DNA from: Calycina herbarum
Taxonomy: Eukaryota; Ascomycota; Leotiomycetes; Helotiales; Pezizellaceae
Direction: 5' to 3'
Assembly (NCBI GenBank): GCA_001414485.1
Contig: LLEY01000060.1
Span: 62,001 to 126,000 of the forward strand
DNA: 64,000 nt
Part shown: positions 1 to 10,524 of the stretch, piece after piece
Position numbering within the stretch: position 1 is the stretch's first letter
Layout of the letters: the number at the start of each line of letters is the position of its first letter
The notes under the pieces: model-generated
What the model saw: the letters and a program-made list of their open reading frames with translations, nothing else
What the model was told of the DNA's origin: nothing
The model's database searches: none
Position numbers and translations under genes: made by a program

Positions 1-974
1 CAGAAGATTCCAGCTCAATTTTCTGCTCTCTTCGACCCCTTCATCCCTCATTCGGCGGCAAGCAAGATAATGTTGATCCTCCGACATCCACCATGGTTTC
101 CCGCTCGCTGGCAGGCCTGGGAATATAAAAAATCCAAGAATAGCCAAGGGTAGGCTAATACACCCGTCCACGACGAATAGCCATCTCCACCCTGCCATGC
201 CACCTACACCATTGAGATTTTTATACGCCGCGGCCTGCAGGTACCCTCCAAACATAACGGCGATGTTGTTTGAAACGTACCATACACCTGCTCGCTTAAA
301 TAATTCATTAGGGCGGTACCAAGATGACAGGACGAACAACGAGCCAGAGGCAACAGGCGTTTCAAGAACCCCTAGTAGAAATCGAGTTCCATATATAGTA
401 GCAGTACTGTCCAGCTTACATTGCGCAAATGTCAAGACTGACCAAAGTACTTCCATAGTTGGAAGAAAATATCTGGCCAACTTGGGCCTGGACAAAATGA
501 GAAGCGACGGAATTTGGGAGAGAAGGTAGCCTAAATTGTAAAAAGTACCAAATAGCGAGTATCTAACATGTTAGACAAGTCGGAATGGGATGGTTGATGA
601 ACGTACTGATTAGAATTTAGATGAAGTTCTTCTTTCATCCCGGAGACGTATGCGTTGTTGATGTTGGAAGAATCCAGCCACTTCAGAAAGACTGGAGCGT
701 GGTATATTATTAGGAGGTGATTTCTGAGACGATGTCCGGAAAATGATGGGGTTTACTTACATGCCAGAGAGCAGAAAGTGAGTAGAAACATATCTAGCTT
801 TCGAAGCATCTTCTTCTCTTCCACGCTATAATAACTAGGATACCAATCAAACAAATAAAGCCATGCTGTTTTGTAAGATCGGATGGGCGCTTCATTTGCT
901 GTTGAGCCAGGCACAGGACGCTCAGCTGTTGGGTCTGGGGCTGTGGATGGCGGGGAAATCGTCGTTGATGCCAT
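1..974 (-). CDS. MFS transporter, pantothenate/allantoate (Dal5/Liz1-like) family, 3' end outside window
   Basis: Plasma-membrane proton symporter of the anion:cation symporter family, related to fungal pantothenate/allantoate permeases. Exons 974-761, 691-607 and 562 to beyond base 1; the two introns start GTAAGT and GTACGT and phases match. About 287 residues are visible. A cytosolic N-terminus is followed by [23 protein letters not shown], the [15 protein letters not shown] helix and the [20 protein letters not shown] segment, then [13 protein letters not shown] and the central-loop motif WWMSEDQ, all characteristic of the family. I chose the start MASTTIS at 974; an in-frame ATG at 1001 would add nine residues. 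The substrate cannot be told from sequence. The second half of the protein, including the last six helices, lies left of the window. Confidence 0.9.
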
Positions 975-1589
975 TTTTACGTATTGGAGGTACAACAGCA
1001 AAAGAGTTGGTACTTGGGAAGCTACGACGGATATATGTTCGAAAGAGCTATGGGACCATCTGCATATCTATAGTCTCAACTTTCAAGGCCAATGGCCATG
1101 CATCCCATCAGCACCATAGGAGCGATCGTGTCTAATCGTGCGCCACAAGTTAGGCTTGCCGGGCATTTTGTTACACCGAGTCGCGCAATAGAATACTGAT
1201 GCCGTTCGGGTTGCTCACAGGCTGCAGTTCGTATCTGGGGTAATATGCTATCTGGGGTAGCTTGTAGGTGGGGTAATGAAGTTGCAAAGCGTTGCATCGG
1301 CCCTCGGGGGTATATACCGGGGAGAAATCCATGGTTGATCGCTTTTTAAATGATGTCTCTGGAGAGGGTCAATTGGGGCAGTTTCGCGGTTCTGGATTGA
1401 AGACAGACAACGTAGAGAGGGTAAGTTTGGTGAAGTTTGGAGATAAGCTAGAAATTAGGAAAGGGGTCTGGCACGTGACAGTTCCATTGGATAACCTCCC
1501 AGCCACTTATTTCTACGACTGAAACTGTACTTTGATTTCTAGCCCTAACAACACGAAAGAGAACCCAATCACCATCGATCCTATCTCAA
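975..1589. other. Intergenic region, no gene seen
   Basis: Between the start of the MFS gene and the stop of the GH88-type gene, which run in the same direction. It should hold the transporter's promoter and the hydrolase's 3' UTR. Short open frames here have no family features. Confidence 0.5.
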
Positions 1590-3245
1590 TCACAGCATAC
1601 CCATTCGCATCAATCGGTTCCCAAACTCGAGAAAATAGTAATCCGCATACACCAAGCCGTGATCGAAATACTGTCGGAGGGAGTGCTCATGTCTGCATGC
1701 TGTGGCATTTCGCAAAATAGTCTCAAAGCCACCACTGCTGGCGACAATATTATCGCCCTCGCCTGGCAGAAATGTCCCCTTTTCCTGCGAGAGCGAGAGA
1801 TCAATAGTATCTTTTACGATTCGAATAGCGGCAGATAAGAAGCGATTACTCTCCTCGCGCCCATGCAGAGATTGATACAAGATGAGCAGGCCATTCGCTG
1901 CGATCATACCCGCCGAGCTATCTCGCAAGAGAGTCTCATTTGGCGCGTCAAAGTCCCAGAGAGGCACATAAGGGTTGGGATGGGTAGTTTTCTCGAGTCG
2001 AGACAGAAAGTAGTTCGCTAGGGATATGGCTGCATCAAGAAACTGAACGTCTCTGGTCCAGAGGTATGTTTGGGCATATCCAAGAATACCCCAGGCCTGG
2101 CCTCTGTTTTATTTTCAGCATCGTTATCGATATACTTGATGGTAGGGTAGTTTTACCTGCTCCATGTTGACCAGTCTTCGTATCCCTGGTTAGTCAATTG
2201 CTCCTTGATTACTCCTGTTTTTGCATCAAAATTTACCAAGTGAAATGTAGAGAAGTCATCTCTAACAAGAGACCTCAATACAGTTTGGGCATGTATGGTG
2301 GCCATGTCAGTGAGTTCCTTTTTCCCAGTGTGGTGTGCGGCATAGTACAGCAAATCTAGGTCTATTTGAAGTTAGACAATGTTTCTTTTTTGCTTGGCTG
2401 GCCAACTTACTGCACACTGCAGGATCTCGGAGTCAGTATACTTCTTTGAGATATTTAAGGAGTAGAAGGAGCAAGAGTCTCAAGGACTACCACCGAAAGT
2501 TTGTAAGAAATGTCTCAGCTTTGGGATTTACCCAAAGAAGAAATTAACTCAGAGAAGCTGGGTACTTACTGCTGTCAATGATGACTAGGAAGTCCACGTT
2601 TTTATCTGTATAACTATATCTTTTGTTTATCGCCTGATCCCAACTGCGAATTGCTTCAATTTTCTCGTCATACCGCGAAGCCAAACTCTTGGCCGCAACC
2701 AAAATTGCATCCAAACTTCGGTGGTTTCCCGTCAACTCCCAGTCCATTCGAAGTGCAGGTTGAATGATAAAAGCCATATCGTGTGTGTCCGTCCGAGTGG
2801 ACATGGCATATAGTGGCTCGGCCCATTGTCGCCCAAGTTTCAAGAGTTTTTGTTGGAAACTCGGACGATATTCGTTGGGAATGCCGAGGTATTGGGGAAA
2901 TTTCATTGACCTTTCAAGAATGGTATACAGACTTCCTGGAAAGAAGCCACAGGTCCAGAACTCTGCATCACGTAGGGAGTATTTTCCCGCTCCCTCTCCA
3001 GTTTGAGGGACAGTCTCAGGGTACTTGGCCAAGATGCCATTCTGTAGCCATGTCAGAAGAAAAAGGACTCCAACATAATTAAATAAAAAACATCTTTCAC
3101 GTACCTGTTCTTTCAGCAATCTTTCCGCTACTGCCCAGAGCTTAGCAACTACATTTTCAGCAAAAAGTTCACCCAGCTGAGGATCCAGCCCAAGTACGAT
3201 GGGGATTTCACTTGGCTCTGTTGATGTTATTTTCGCGCCGTACAT
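1590..3245 (-). CDS. GH88-type unsaturated glucuronyl hydrolase
   Basis: Intracellular (no signal peptide) hydrolase expected to release the 4,5-unsaturated uronic acid from oligosaccharides produced by polysaccharide lyases. Exons 3245-3105, 3041-2570, 2416-2411, 2361-2157, 2103-1590; total 445 aa. The (alpha/alpha)6-barrel family signature is present: DAEFWTCGFFPGSLY, THDMAFI (first catalytic Asp), VIIDS-MCNLDLLYYA (second catalytic Asp), GYEDWSTWSRGQAWG, RDSSAGMIAANGLL and a C-terminal YADYYFLEFGNRL. The third exon is only 6 nt and supplies part of the M-C-N residues right after the catalytic IID; without it the frame is preserved but the conserved motif is lost. It is divergent from the GH5 gene, sharing a 358-bp promoter. 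GH105 (rhamnogalacturonyl hydrolase) is the alternative family, less likely. Confidence 0.88.
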
Positions 3246-3603
3246 CTCGTTGAGTCTTTGATTTGCTTGGTTTTCGAATTGGAATACACAGCTCCCTCTT
3301 TAGGATGATTCAATAGATTACCTCGGCGATATAGACATCATTCAGCGAGATGCCATTTCAGAAAAGGTCTTGGGGGAGTTTGCCCCGCGTTCATCCCCGA
3401 TTTCCCCGCGGACCGCTACCCCGCATCACTTAGTTGGCGGCCCAATTGTGAGCTTTCTTTGGTGCGCCAATGACAGTTTACTCCTGGAATACAGGGGCCG
3501 ATTGCTTTTGCTGAACTCCTTAGTCTGTTGAATCGAGAAAATAGTCACTACTTGAAGGTCTCGAATTGAAAAATTACTTCTGTTTGCCACATTTCAACAA
3601 AAC
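3246..3603. promoter_or_regulatory. Shared divergent promoter of GH88-type and GH5 genes
   Basis: A 358-bp region between two divergent start codons of carbohydrate-active enzymes, so probably a bidirectional promoter. Three copies of CCCCGC, which fit the inverse of the CreA/Cre1 repressor consensus SYGGRG, lie within 42 bp at 3383-3388, 3404-3409 and 3419-3424. Glucose repression of both genes is therefore a reasonable inference. Confidence 0.45.
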
Positions 3604-4973
3604 ATGTTTTTAGCTACTTTCCCCTTCTTAATATTAGGCGCTACCTTCGCCAATTCCCATTTTTATTCTCCAAATGTTCCTTACAAGCTCCCATTACACA
3701 CCGGAAATGGCACAGATATCTTGTCCTCCGATGGTCAGGTCGTCAAATATCTAGGTACGAATTGGGCAGCTCACCAAGAACCCATGATTCCAGAAGGTCT
3801 CCAATATTCCTCTATTCAAGATATTGTCTCCAAAATCAAGGGCTTTAGTCTTAATTCCGTTCGACTTACCTTTGCAATTGAGATGATCGACGACATCCTC
3901 GACAATGGGGGAGATGTGAGTTTGGAAACCACACTTATAACAGCCTTGGGTGTTGAAAATGGGACTTTGATTTTAAATCAGGTGCTATCGCATAACCCGC
4001 AATTTACAAAGGAAACGACGAGATTGGAAATTTTTGATGAGACGGCGCGGGAATTGGGAAAACAGGGCATTTTATTGCATTTGGATAATCATATGAGTGT
4101 TGCAAAATGGTGCTGTGGTGCCGCTGATGGGAATGCTTGGTTTGGAGATTCGGATTTCGATGTTGAGAAGTGGATGAGAGGTTGGTCTTTTATGGCTTCG
4201 CATGTGAGCAACGTCTCAGTCTCATTCCTTCGTATATTGGCTTATTTCCTCATCACTGATTCCCTCTTCAGGCTTCACGCCATTGGCCCTCTTTCTCCTC
4301 TGTTGGCCTCCGCAATGAACTTCGCCAGCCAAATGGCCCCAGTGAACCAGTCGATTGGTATACCTGGCACAAACACATGACGGCAGCGGCAAGTAATGTC
4401 CATTCGGCAGCCCCAGAGGCATTGATATTCTTCTCTGGTTTCAACTACGATACAAATCTTGCTCCTGTTGTGCAAGGGCTACCGCTTACTGGTACCATCG
4501 GAACATCGACAGAAAATCTTACCGCTCTTTTCGCTCCCTCCACTTACGCCTATAAAAACAAAATAGTCCTTGAACTTCATAAATATGATTTTGAACACAC
4601 ACAACTCTCTTGTGCCTCATTCGGTAACCAACTTCTAAATGCGGGCTACAATACTCTCGATCTCTCCTCCGCTTCAAAGGCAAAGTTGCATCTCCCGGTC
4701 GTTCTAAGCGAGTGGGGGTTCATCCAAAATGGGACATATTGGAATCAAACCACTTATAGCAAGTGTCTGGTGGAGTTTATGGAGAAGTGGAAGCCGAGTG
4801 GTTGGATGCAATGGGAGTTGGGTGGGAGCTTTTATGTACAGACGCGAGATGGGAAGAGTATGAGGGATCTGGATGAAGCTTGGGGGTTGCTAAATCATTG
4901 GTGGAATGGGACGAGAGATTCAGTTACTGTTAAGGAGAGTTTGGGGAAGATGGTTGGTGCTACGTTGGCGTAG
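3604..4973 (+). CDS. Secreted glycoside hydrolase family 5 (endoglucanase/mannanase-like)
   Basis: Extracellular glycosidase of the GH5 (cellulase A) fold acting on plant beta-glycans. Exons 3604-4203 and 4272-4973; one 68-nt intron with GTGAGC donor; 433 aa. An N-terminal signal peptide (MFLATFPFLILGATFANS) precedes the TIM barrel. Family marks are LGTNWAAHQEPMIPEGL, FSLNSVRLTF, ILLHLDNHMS, the acid/base motif VGLRNE created across the splice, and the nucleophile motif VLSEWG near residue 350, followed by WMQWELGGSFYVQTR. Several N-glycosylation sequons (NGT, NQT) are visible. Both catalytic glutamates are present. The exact subfamily and preferred glycan cannot be set from sequence alone. 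Confidence 0.9.
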
Positions 4974-5397
4974 TTTAGTCGATGATAGGACCCCATGAGT
5001 ATTTTCCTACCCCACCTAATGCCTTCCATTTTGTATACAAGCAGTAGGAAAGATATTCCCCCCAAGAGTCACTTTCTCCTTACTATATCAGCTCGACCCC
5101 CCCCCTTTCACTTCACCTGGAGCCAGTTCCCAATTACCCCACAACGCGTCATTTGCTTTCGCTAGCAGGATACTAAAATGTTTTGCTGCAGATCGCCATT
5201 GATATTTGGTGCTGCTTTTAATACGCCTTCTTCTGATAAGCGACTGTGGGGAAATTTCTAACATCAACCCTGAAATCCAATTACTTTGTGTGAGAAAGTG
5301 AGATCGACCATTTCTACTCAGACTTATTGGAACTTCAAACGTTGCAAGATATGAGAAGAGGGTGTTCTTGGTGGTGTTGGTGGTTTGTGAAAGGGTA
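4974..5397. other. Intergenic, 3' flank of GH5 gene
   Basis: No gene recognised. A 117-codon minus-strand frame here overlaps the inverted-repeat arm and has no family features. Confidence 0.4.
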
Positions 5398-6069
5398 CGG
5401 CATCCTGAATGCACCAAACTCCAAAAACGACTAAATCGCAAATCGCAAATCGTAAAACGTAAAAAGAGGTGAAAATATATTAAAGCTGCTAGTTAAATCG
5501 ACCTAAACTTACTACCTCTCTCTACTACTCTATCTTCTCTCTTATCCTTGTACTCTACTCCTTCTCCCTTCTCTTCCTTACTTCTCTTTAAGCAAATTAG
5601 AAGAAGGAAGAGGAGGGAGGGCGGGCTAAAGGCAGGGAAATATGTTTGCTTCTCGCTTATTCCAGCCCTTCCCTAAAGAGGTAGGAGGGTAACATTATGA
5701 CGTGACCATTAATTGTTTGCTAGCCCCCTGCCCGCTGCCCCCTTTCCCCCCTCCAACCTCCTTCTTTTCTATAATAGTATAAGCTGCTTTTATTCTTCTT
5801 CTTCTTATTCTTCTTCTTCTATACTATACGAGAGGGCATAAGAGTAATAAAAACGGGGGCAAAGACGAGGCGTGCGATAGTACTCAGTAAGAGTGGGGCA
5901 GTGAAGGTGCGGCAGTGAGACAGCCTACGATAGGTACAAAAGCGAGAGCAAGAGAGAAATAATATAAGATTATTACTTTATTTCCTACCTTGAAAAGTGA
6001 TACTTTGCGATTTGCGATTTTCGATTTGCGATTTAGTCGTTTTTGGAGTTTGGTGAGTTCAGGATGCGG
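5398..6069. mobile_element. Inverted-repeat DNA element (MITE-like), TA target duplication
   Basis: Two arms of roughly 50 bp form an imperfect inverted repeat: 5398-5452 (CGGCATCCTGAA...ACTCCAAAAACGACTAAATCGC) and 6007-6069 read on the other strand. The element is bounded by TA at 5396-5397 and 6070-6071, as expected for the Tc1/mariner-pogo superfamily. The inner ends of the arms carry repeated GCGATTT/AAATCGC heptamers. The 550-bp interior has pyrimidine tracts and TTC repeats and no transposase frame, so it is a non-autonomous copy. Confidence 0.7.
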
Positions 6070-6747
6070 TAAAGGGTCAAACTGCATGGAAAGATGTCTA
6101 GCAGAAATCATTCGTGTAAGAAAAGAACTCGTGAAATTCAAACTTAATATACTGTACCCACTACTCACAAACTTGACAAACTCGAGTAATAATAAATCTC
6201 AAAATTCATTTATTTAAAATAACATCAACTCGTGGTTCTTGTTTGCGAAATGCCCTAAACAAATGTCACAATTTTTATAACAGCTTTATATCAATGAACA
6301 GCATGATACGTTCCCTAAAAAAGTACAAGCAATCATCCGAAAACGCCTTCTATAGGTTAAGTGATTCAAAGATCAAGCCTCCCTGTCATTTAAAAATTAA
6401 GTAAAAGTGGCTCCTCAGTCCAGCACACGAGGCCATCCACAATTGGCACAGACAGATCCACCGAAGGAAGGGGATCTTCCGCCATGCATTGGGAGCACGA
6501 TAGGGGCATGCAATCCACGTGTTGAACATTGAAGAGGTGGAGTCAAAAGCGATCTAGAATCGGGGAACCATGGTTCCTTCAAAGGGCAAGTGAAAATGCT
6601 GATCTTCTAGCACGGAGGAAGTATAGAGGAGGGTATATTCGTGAAAGGAAGCGTTCAATATTCAATCTTTGATATTGAGCGGTGCAGTTATTAAACGATT
6701 TCTAGATGTGTTGAAATACAAGATGGAACAAGGTATCCTCCAAAGTC
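6070..6747. other. Intergenic, 3' flank of second MFS gene
   Basis: No gene recognised; AT-rich sequence downstream of the minus-strand transporter gene, likely including its 3' UTR. Confidence 0.4.
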
Positions 6748-8371
6748 CTAATACGTAAACATGAAATGAGGGTGATCATCACCCATGTTGTCAATCTCGG
6801 GACTGGACAATCTTTCATCTCTCTTTCCATCCTTTCGAGCCTTCATCTCGAAGAACAAACCGGCGTCAAAGACGAGAACACAAACAAGTGCCATCAGCAT
6901 AAGAGATAAAATAACGTAATGTCCGTTGTGGTAGAGAGGAGCATCCTTGGTTTGGTATGCGAAACTGGCAACGATACCACCAACACTTCCAAGCCCTATT
7001 TGCAAGGAAGATGCAAACGCAACCTTGTAGACTCCAGACACGTTGTTGGCCATGAGTGACCAGAGTACTGGAAGTGAGATGAAAGTACCGACGGAGACAA
7101 AGTAAATTGCCATGTATCGAACGCCTTGTGGTACAACGCCTTTACCGGTAAGAAGGATTCCGAAACCGACAATGGAGATCAAGTATCCAGAGATGACAAC
7201 ACCAGATCTGTGCTTCATTCTGTCAGAGATCCATGCGCTGGCCAAACAGAAGACAGCGGAGACGAGGAAAACTGGTGCTGTGCGGATAAGGATATCCTTG
7301 GATGTGAATTTAGGGTTGAGACCACCGATGATGGTTGGTCCGAAGAGGTTGATACTGTAGGTGACGCAGACAGTTCCGATGTAGATGAAAACATTGATCC
7401 AAATCTTCCAGTCGGTAACACATCTGATGATGGAATCCTTGTTGAGAGTGTCCATTCTGGCGGACTTGTTGCAGTCTTTGGCGATGAGGTGCTTCATCAG
7501 ACATGTCTCCTCGGTAGTGAGGAAGCTCTGCTTTTCGGGCCAATCGACGATGAGGAACATTCCGAGGACAGAGAAAACTGCTGTGACGGATCCCTCAATT
7601 ATGAAAACCCACCTCCAACTCTTCCTCCCAAGATCTCCGTCCATATCAATAATTCCATATGCGATGAGCTATCAAGAAGTCAATAATTGTCAAGTTGGAT
7701 TCCAAAAGAATGGCTTACTCCTCCAAAGGCAGATGCCAATGCATTAGCGACGGCGAGTAAACTCATACGCCATTGTAGGTCGTATCGAGGGTAGTAGTTG
7801 GACATGATCAAAACACTACCAGGAACAATACCAGCCTCAAAAAGACCAACGAATATCCGCATAGCGACCAGGGCATCTTTGGTCTCTACGAGACCCTGGC
7901 CGATCGTGAAAAGAGCCAGAATTAAACATTGAGATCCCAGAAAGTAGCTTGGGGTAAGCCATTTGAGTTTAGCACCGAGTGCCATGTTGAAGGGTACCTC
8001 GAAGGCGATGAAAGTCGCAAAGAACACCTTTCGGATAATTAGCTTCGGGCCTCACAATGAGTCACTTGCAAACTTACAACCAAGGCAACATTAAAATCAT
8101 TGCCTTTCATGCCCAAAGTCTTTTCCATGCCCTGAACTTTTGCATTTGCGATGTTGACCCGATCGATGAACGTCAAAAACCAGAGGACCGCAAAAATTGG
8201 GAGAACGCGGAGATCCAACTTCATGAGAAGCTTTCTCTTTGCCGTTGGGTCGTCGAGGTTTTCTCCATCCGGTATAGATTCTCCGCCATCAACAATTCGT
8301 CCATCATAACTACTCGCATGTTTTTCGTCTGTCATCGCAAGGGAGTCCGGCCCCTTGAGTGATTCAGTCAT
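6748..8371 (-). CDS. MFS transporter, Dal5/nicotinate (Tna1-like) family
   Basis: Twelve-helix plasma-membrane symporter of the anion:cation symporter family, probably for an organic acid or vitamin-like anion. Exons 8371-8078, 8027-7719 and 7668-6748; 507 aa; introns of 50 nt each. Motifs: KLDLRVLPIFAVLWFLTFIDRVNIANA at the first helix, FEVPFNMAL, MRIFVGLFEAGIVPGSVLIMS and YPRYDLQWR in helices 4-5, GRKSWRWVFIIEG before helix 6, and a long central loop with LTTEETCLMKHLI. The C-terminus is cytosolic and charged (FEMKARKDGKRDER). It is complete and undamaged. It is in a different subfamily from the transporter at the left edge. The substrate is unknown; the GH genes nearby and the aromatic-oxidation pair further on make a plant-derived compound plausible. 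Confidence 0.9.
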
Positions 8372-9253
8372 TGTAATATGTGGTTTGGAGCGTTATAACT
8401 CAGAATAAGGAATAGATAAAGGAGTGTGATGTGCATACGGCAAGAAAAACATTCATGGAGAGCGATTTGACTTGATTAAGAAGACGAGAAATCACTAGTT
8501 TCCATGATTTGATTGCACGCTTCCAGATCAGAGGGGCGCACTAGACATGTGTACAAGCGGAGATGTGACCCCTTCAGTGCATGAATCGATAATGCGTTTC
8601 GTCTTAAATTTTGGACCCCTTCGTCCCAACAATCCATTGAGAGGCGCCTGTCGTCTCCCAAGATTCGGGTATGAATGCAACCTTCGGATTGGGCAAGCTG
8701 GAAGAAAACAGAGTTAAAATTATGTCGCATAACCCTTGCTGGAAAAAAATCTGCTAGGTTTATATCGCCCCACAAAACCTGGCACAAGTCCCCCAGCTGC
8801 ATTAGGGGAGGATTTGGCAAGGGTCAGATGTCTAACGTCCAGTAACGATACTTCTGGGTGGGTTTTCAGAAACGCCGGCAGTCAGTCAAATCCTTGCCAT
8901 AATAACCAGTTATTGGCCGTCGAACGATTTGGCATGGCACCAGATCTCATACTTACCACGGCCTATCTAGAAACTGGGGTCTCCTAGCCAAGTCTATTTC
9001 GACTTTTGGAAGTTTTGTTTTAGCTTCCATGGATAAGAAACCAGGTATAAGTGCACAACAATCACCGGGAAATGTGCAATTTATGGTTTCAGCGGAAAAA
9101 ATTGGATTTGGTATGACCTTCGCGTTTTAGCCGAGATAGAGGGGTAAGTGTCCAGAAGAGTTGTAATACAGAGAGGGGATACCAAGATGTAAATTCATGA
9201 TAGCAAATTTTGTAGATTATTGTTTTGATATTGCATTCGCGACTCCCAAGCAT
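8372..9253. other. Intergenic region; one doubtful 114-codon frame
   Basis: Between the MFS start and the rhodopsin-domain stop. A 114-codon minus-strand frame at 8476-8820 has no recognisable domain and no clear splice partners. I do not call it a gene. Confidence 0.35.
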
Positions 9254-10524
9254 TTAAGCTCGAGAGGTTTGAACTGTGTAGGATACGTTCTTCATAATTC
9301 CGTTCGAACGGCCGCTGCCATCTTTATCATCTGTCATGACGAATGACTCCTCGCTCTCTGTTTTGCCAATAACAGTATGCGATTTTTGCTGCCATGCATC
9401 CGTTCCCGATCGTGTTCCTTGTGTAGCTTCGACATCAGATAGTTGATATGCGGATCTATTGCTAGTTCCTGTTTGACGAATCGTGTGGCAGCAGCTTATA
9501 ATCGAGCGTCGAAGACCTGTGACGAGGCAAATGCACATAATTGAGGTTAAACTAACAACCGTAGTTAAAATTACAGCAGGGCCTCCGCCGTATGTTGAGT
9601 CTGTAGTGGCTTTGGCGGAAACCTGGAGATAGTGAATTCGAACTCCATCAGCTATGCAAACACTATTACTCGGTCAGCAAACGAATATCACGATGTGGCC
9701 TATGTTGCTTACATTGATCCCAAAGCAAAAGCTCCAGATACTGCGATTTTCTTCCTCGCGTCCATCTTCAACTTGATAACTGGCAAAACTGGCATGAAGA
9801 AAATGATGACATCAGTCAATATGTGGAATATCGCGTGGGAAACCCAATATGCCTCGTTGTTTATACAAGTCCCCGGGATTGTTCTGTTCCATGCTCGATT
9901 GATTGGTGTGCAGGACCAGATGTTGGCGGCGATAAAACCGATGCTTGCAGTGACGATGAATCCCATGAAGCAGAGACTTCGAATATAGAATCCTTTGTCG
10001 GTACGAAAGACTCGGCAATAAAAGCATAACATGACCAGTTTTGCAAACATCACCTGGAATTTATATTCGATTTGATAGAGCCAGAAGAACTGCGAGTATT
10101 AGTAAAGCTCCGAAGGATCTGACAGTACGCAACATACAAACATTGCATGTGGTCGATTGGTCAAAGGAATGTCCTTCAGATGCTTTCCGAATCCATAGCT
10201 GACAGCTATCAATTGAGTCAGTAATTGTAAAGGATGGCAAGATCGTCGCACATACAAACTAATCCGAATGATGTTCCGCAGACCGCAAAGACCTATTTCT
10301 TGCATTAGAAACATGTTGATGATCAAGATAACCGAATGGTAAGGTGCACATACCCAACAACAAGTGAGGAAAAGATCATCCCAATGTAAACCGAATCTAG
10401 AACTGTGTACGGAGAACTTCGATGCCATACGCCAGAAGTACACAAGTGTTGTGGGAATCAAGAATCCATAGGAAATGCCAGCGAGAATTGGACCATAGTC
10501 CGCGATTGCTGAAGACGTAGACAT
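9254..10524 (-). CDS. Seven-transmembrane rhodopsin-domain integral membrane protein (Pth11-related fold)
   Basis: Fungal seven-helix membrane protein of the large rhodopsin-domain family, often considered sensor-like. Exons 10524-10354, 10292-10256, 10205-10138, 10089-9713 and 9662-9254; 353 aa; four introns of 48-61 nt, one with the branch site TACTAAT at its 3' end. Family marks are the N-terminal helix followed by FGLHWDDLFLTCCWVFAV, SYGFGKHLKDIP, FFWLYQIEYKFQVMFAKLVMLCFYCRVF, a lumenal loop with CTPINRAWNRTIPGTCIN (paired cysteines), FHILTDVIIFFMPVLPV, and a final helix before a Ser/Thr-rich cytosolic tail. There is no CFEM domain upstream, so it is not a classical Pth11 receptor. The ligand is unknown. 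Confidence 0.87.

Noticed and set aside
5795..5820. CRISPR-like or satellite array from TTC repeats
   Set aside because: Simple trinucleotide microsatellite inside the inverted-repeat element; the organism is eukaryotic.
7126..7686. 186-codon plus-strand open frame
   Set aside because: Lies antisense to the well-supported MFS transporter exon; composition is a shadow of that gene.
8476..8820. 114-codon minus-strand open frame
   Set aside because: No recognisable domain, no upstream exon that fits; kept as doubtful intergenic frame.
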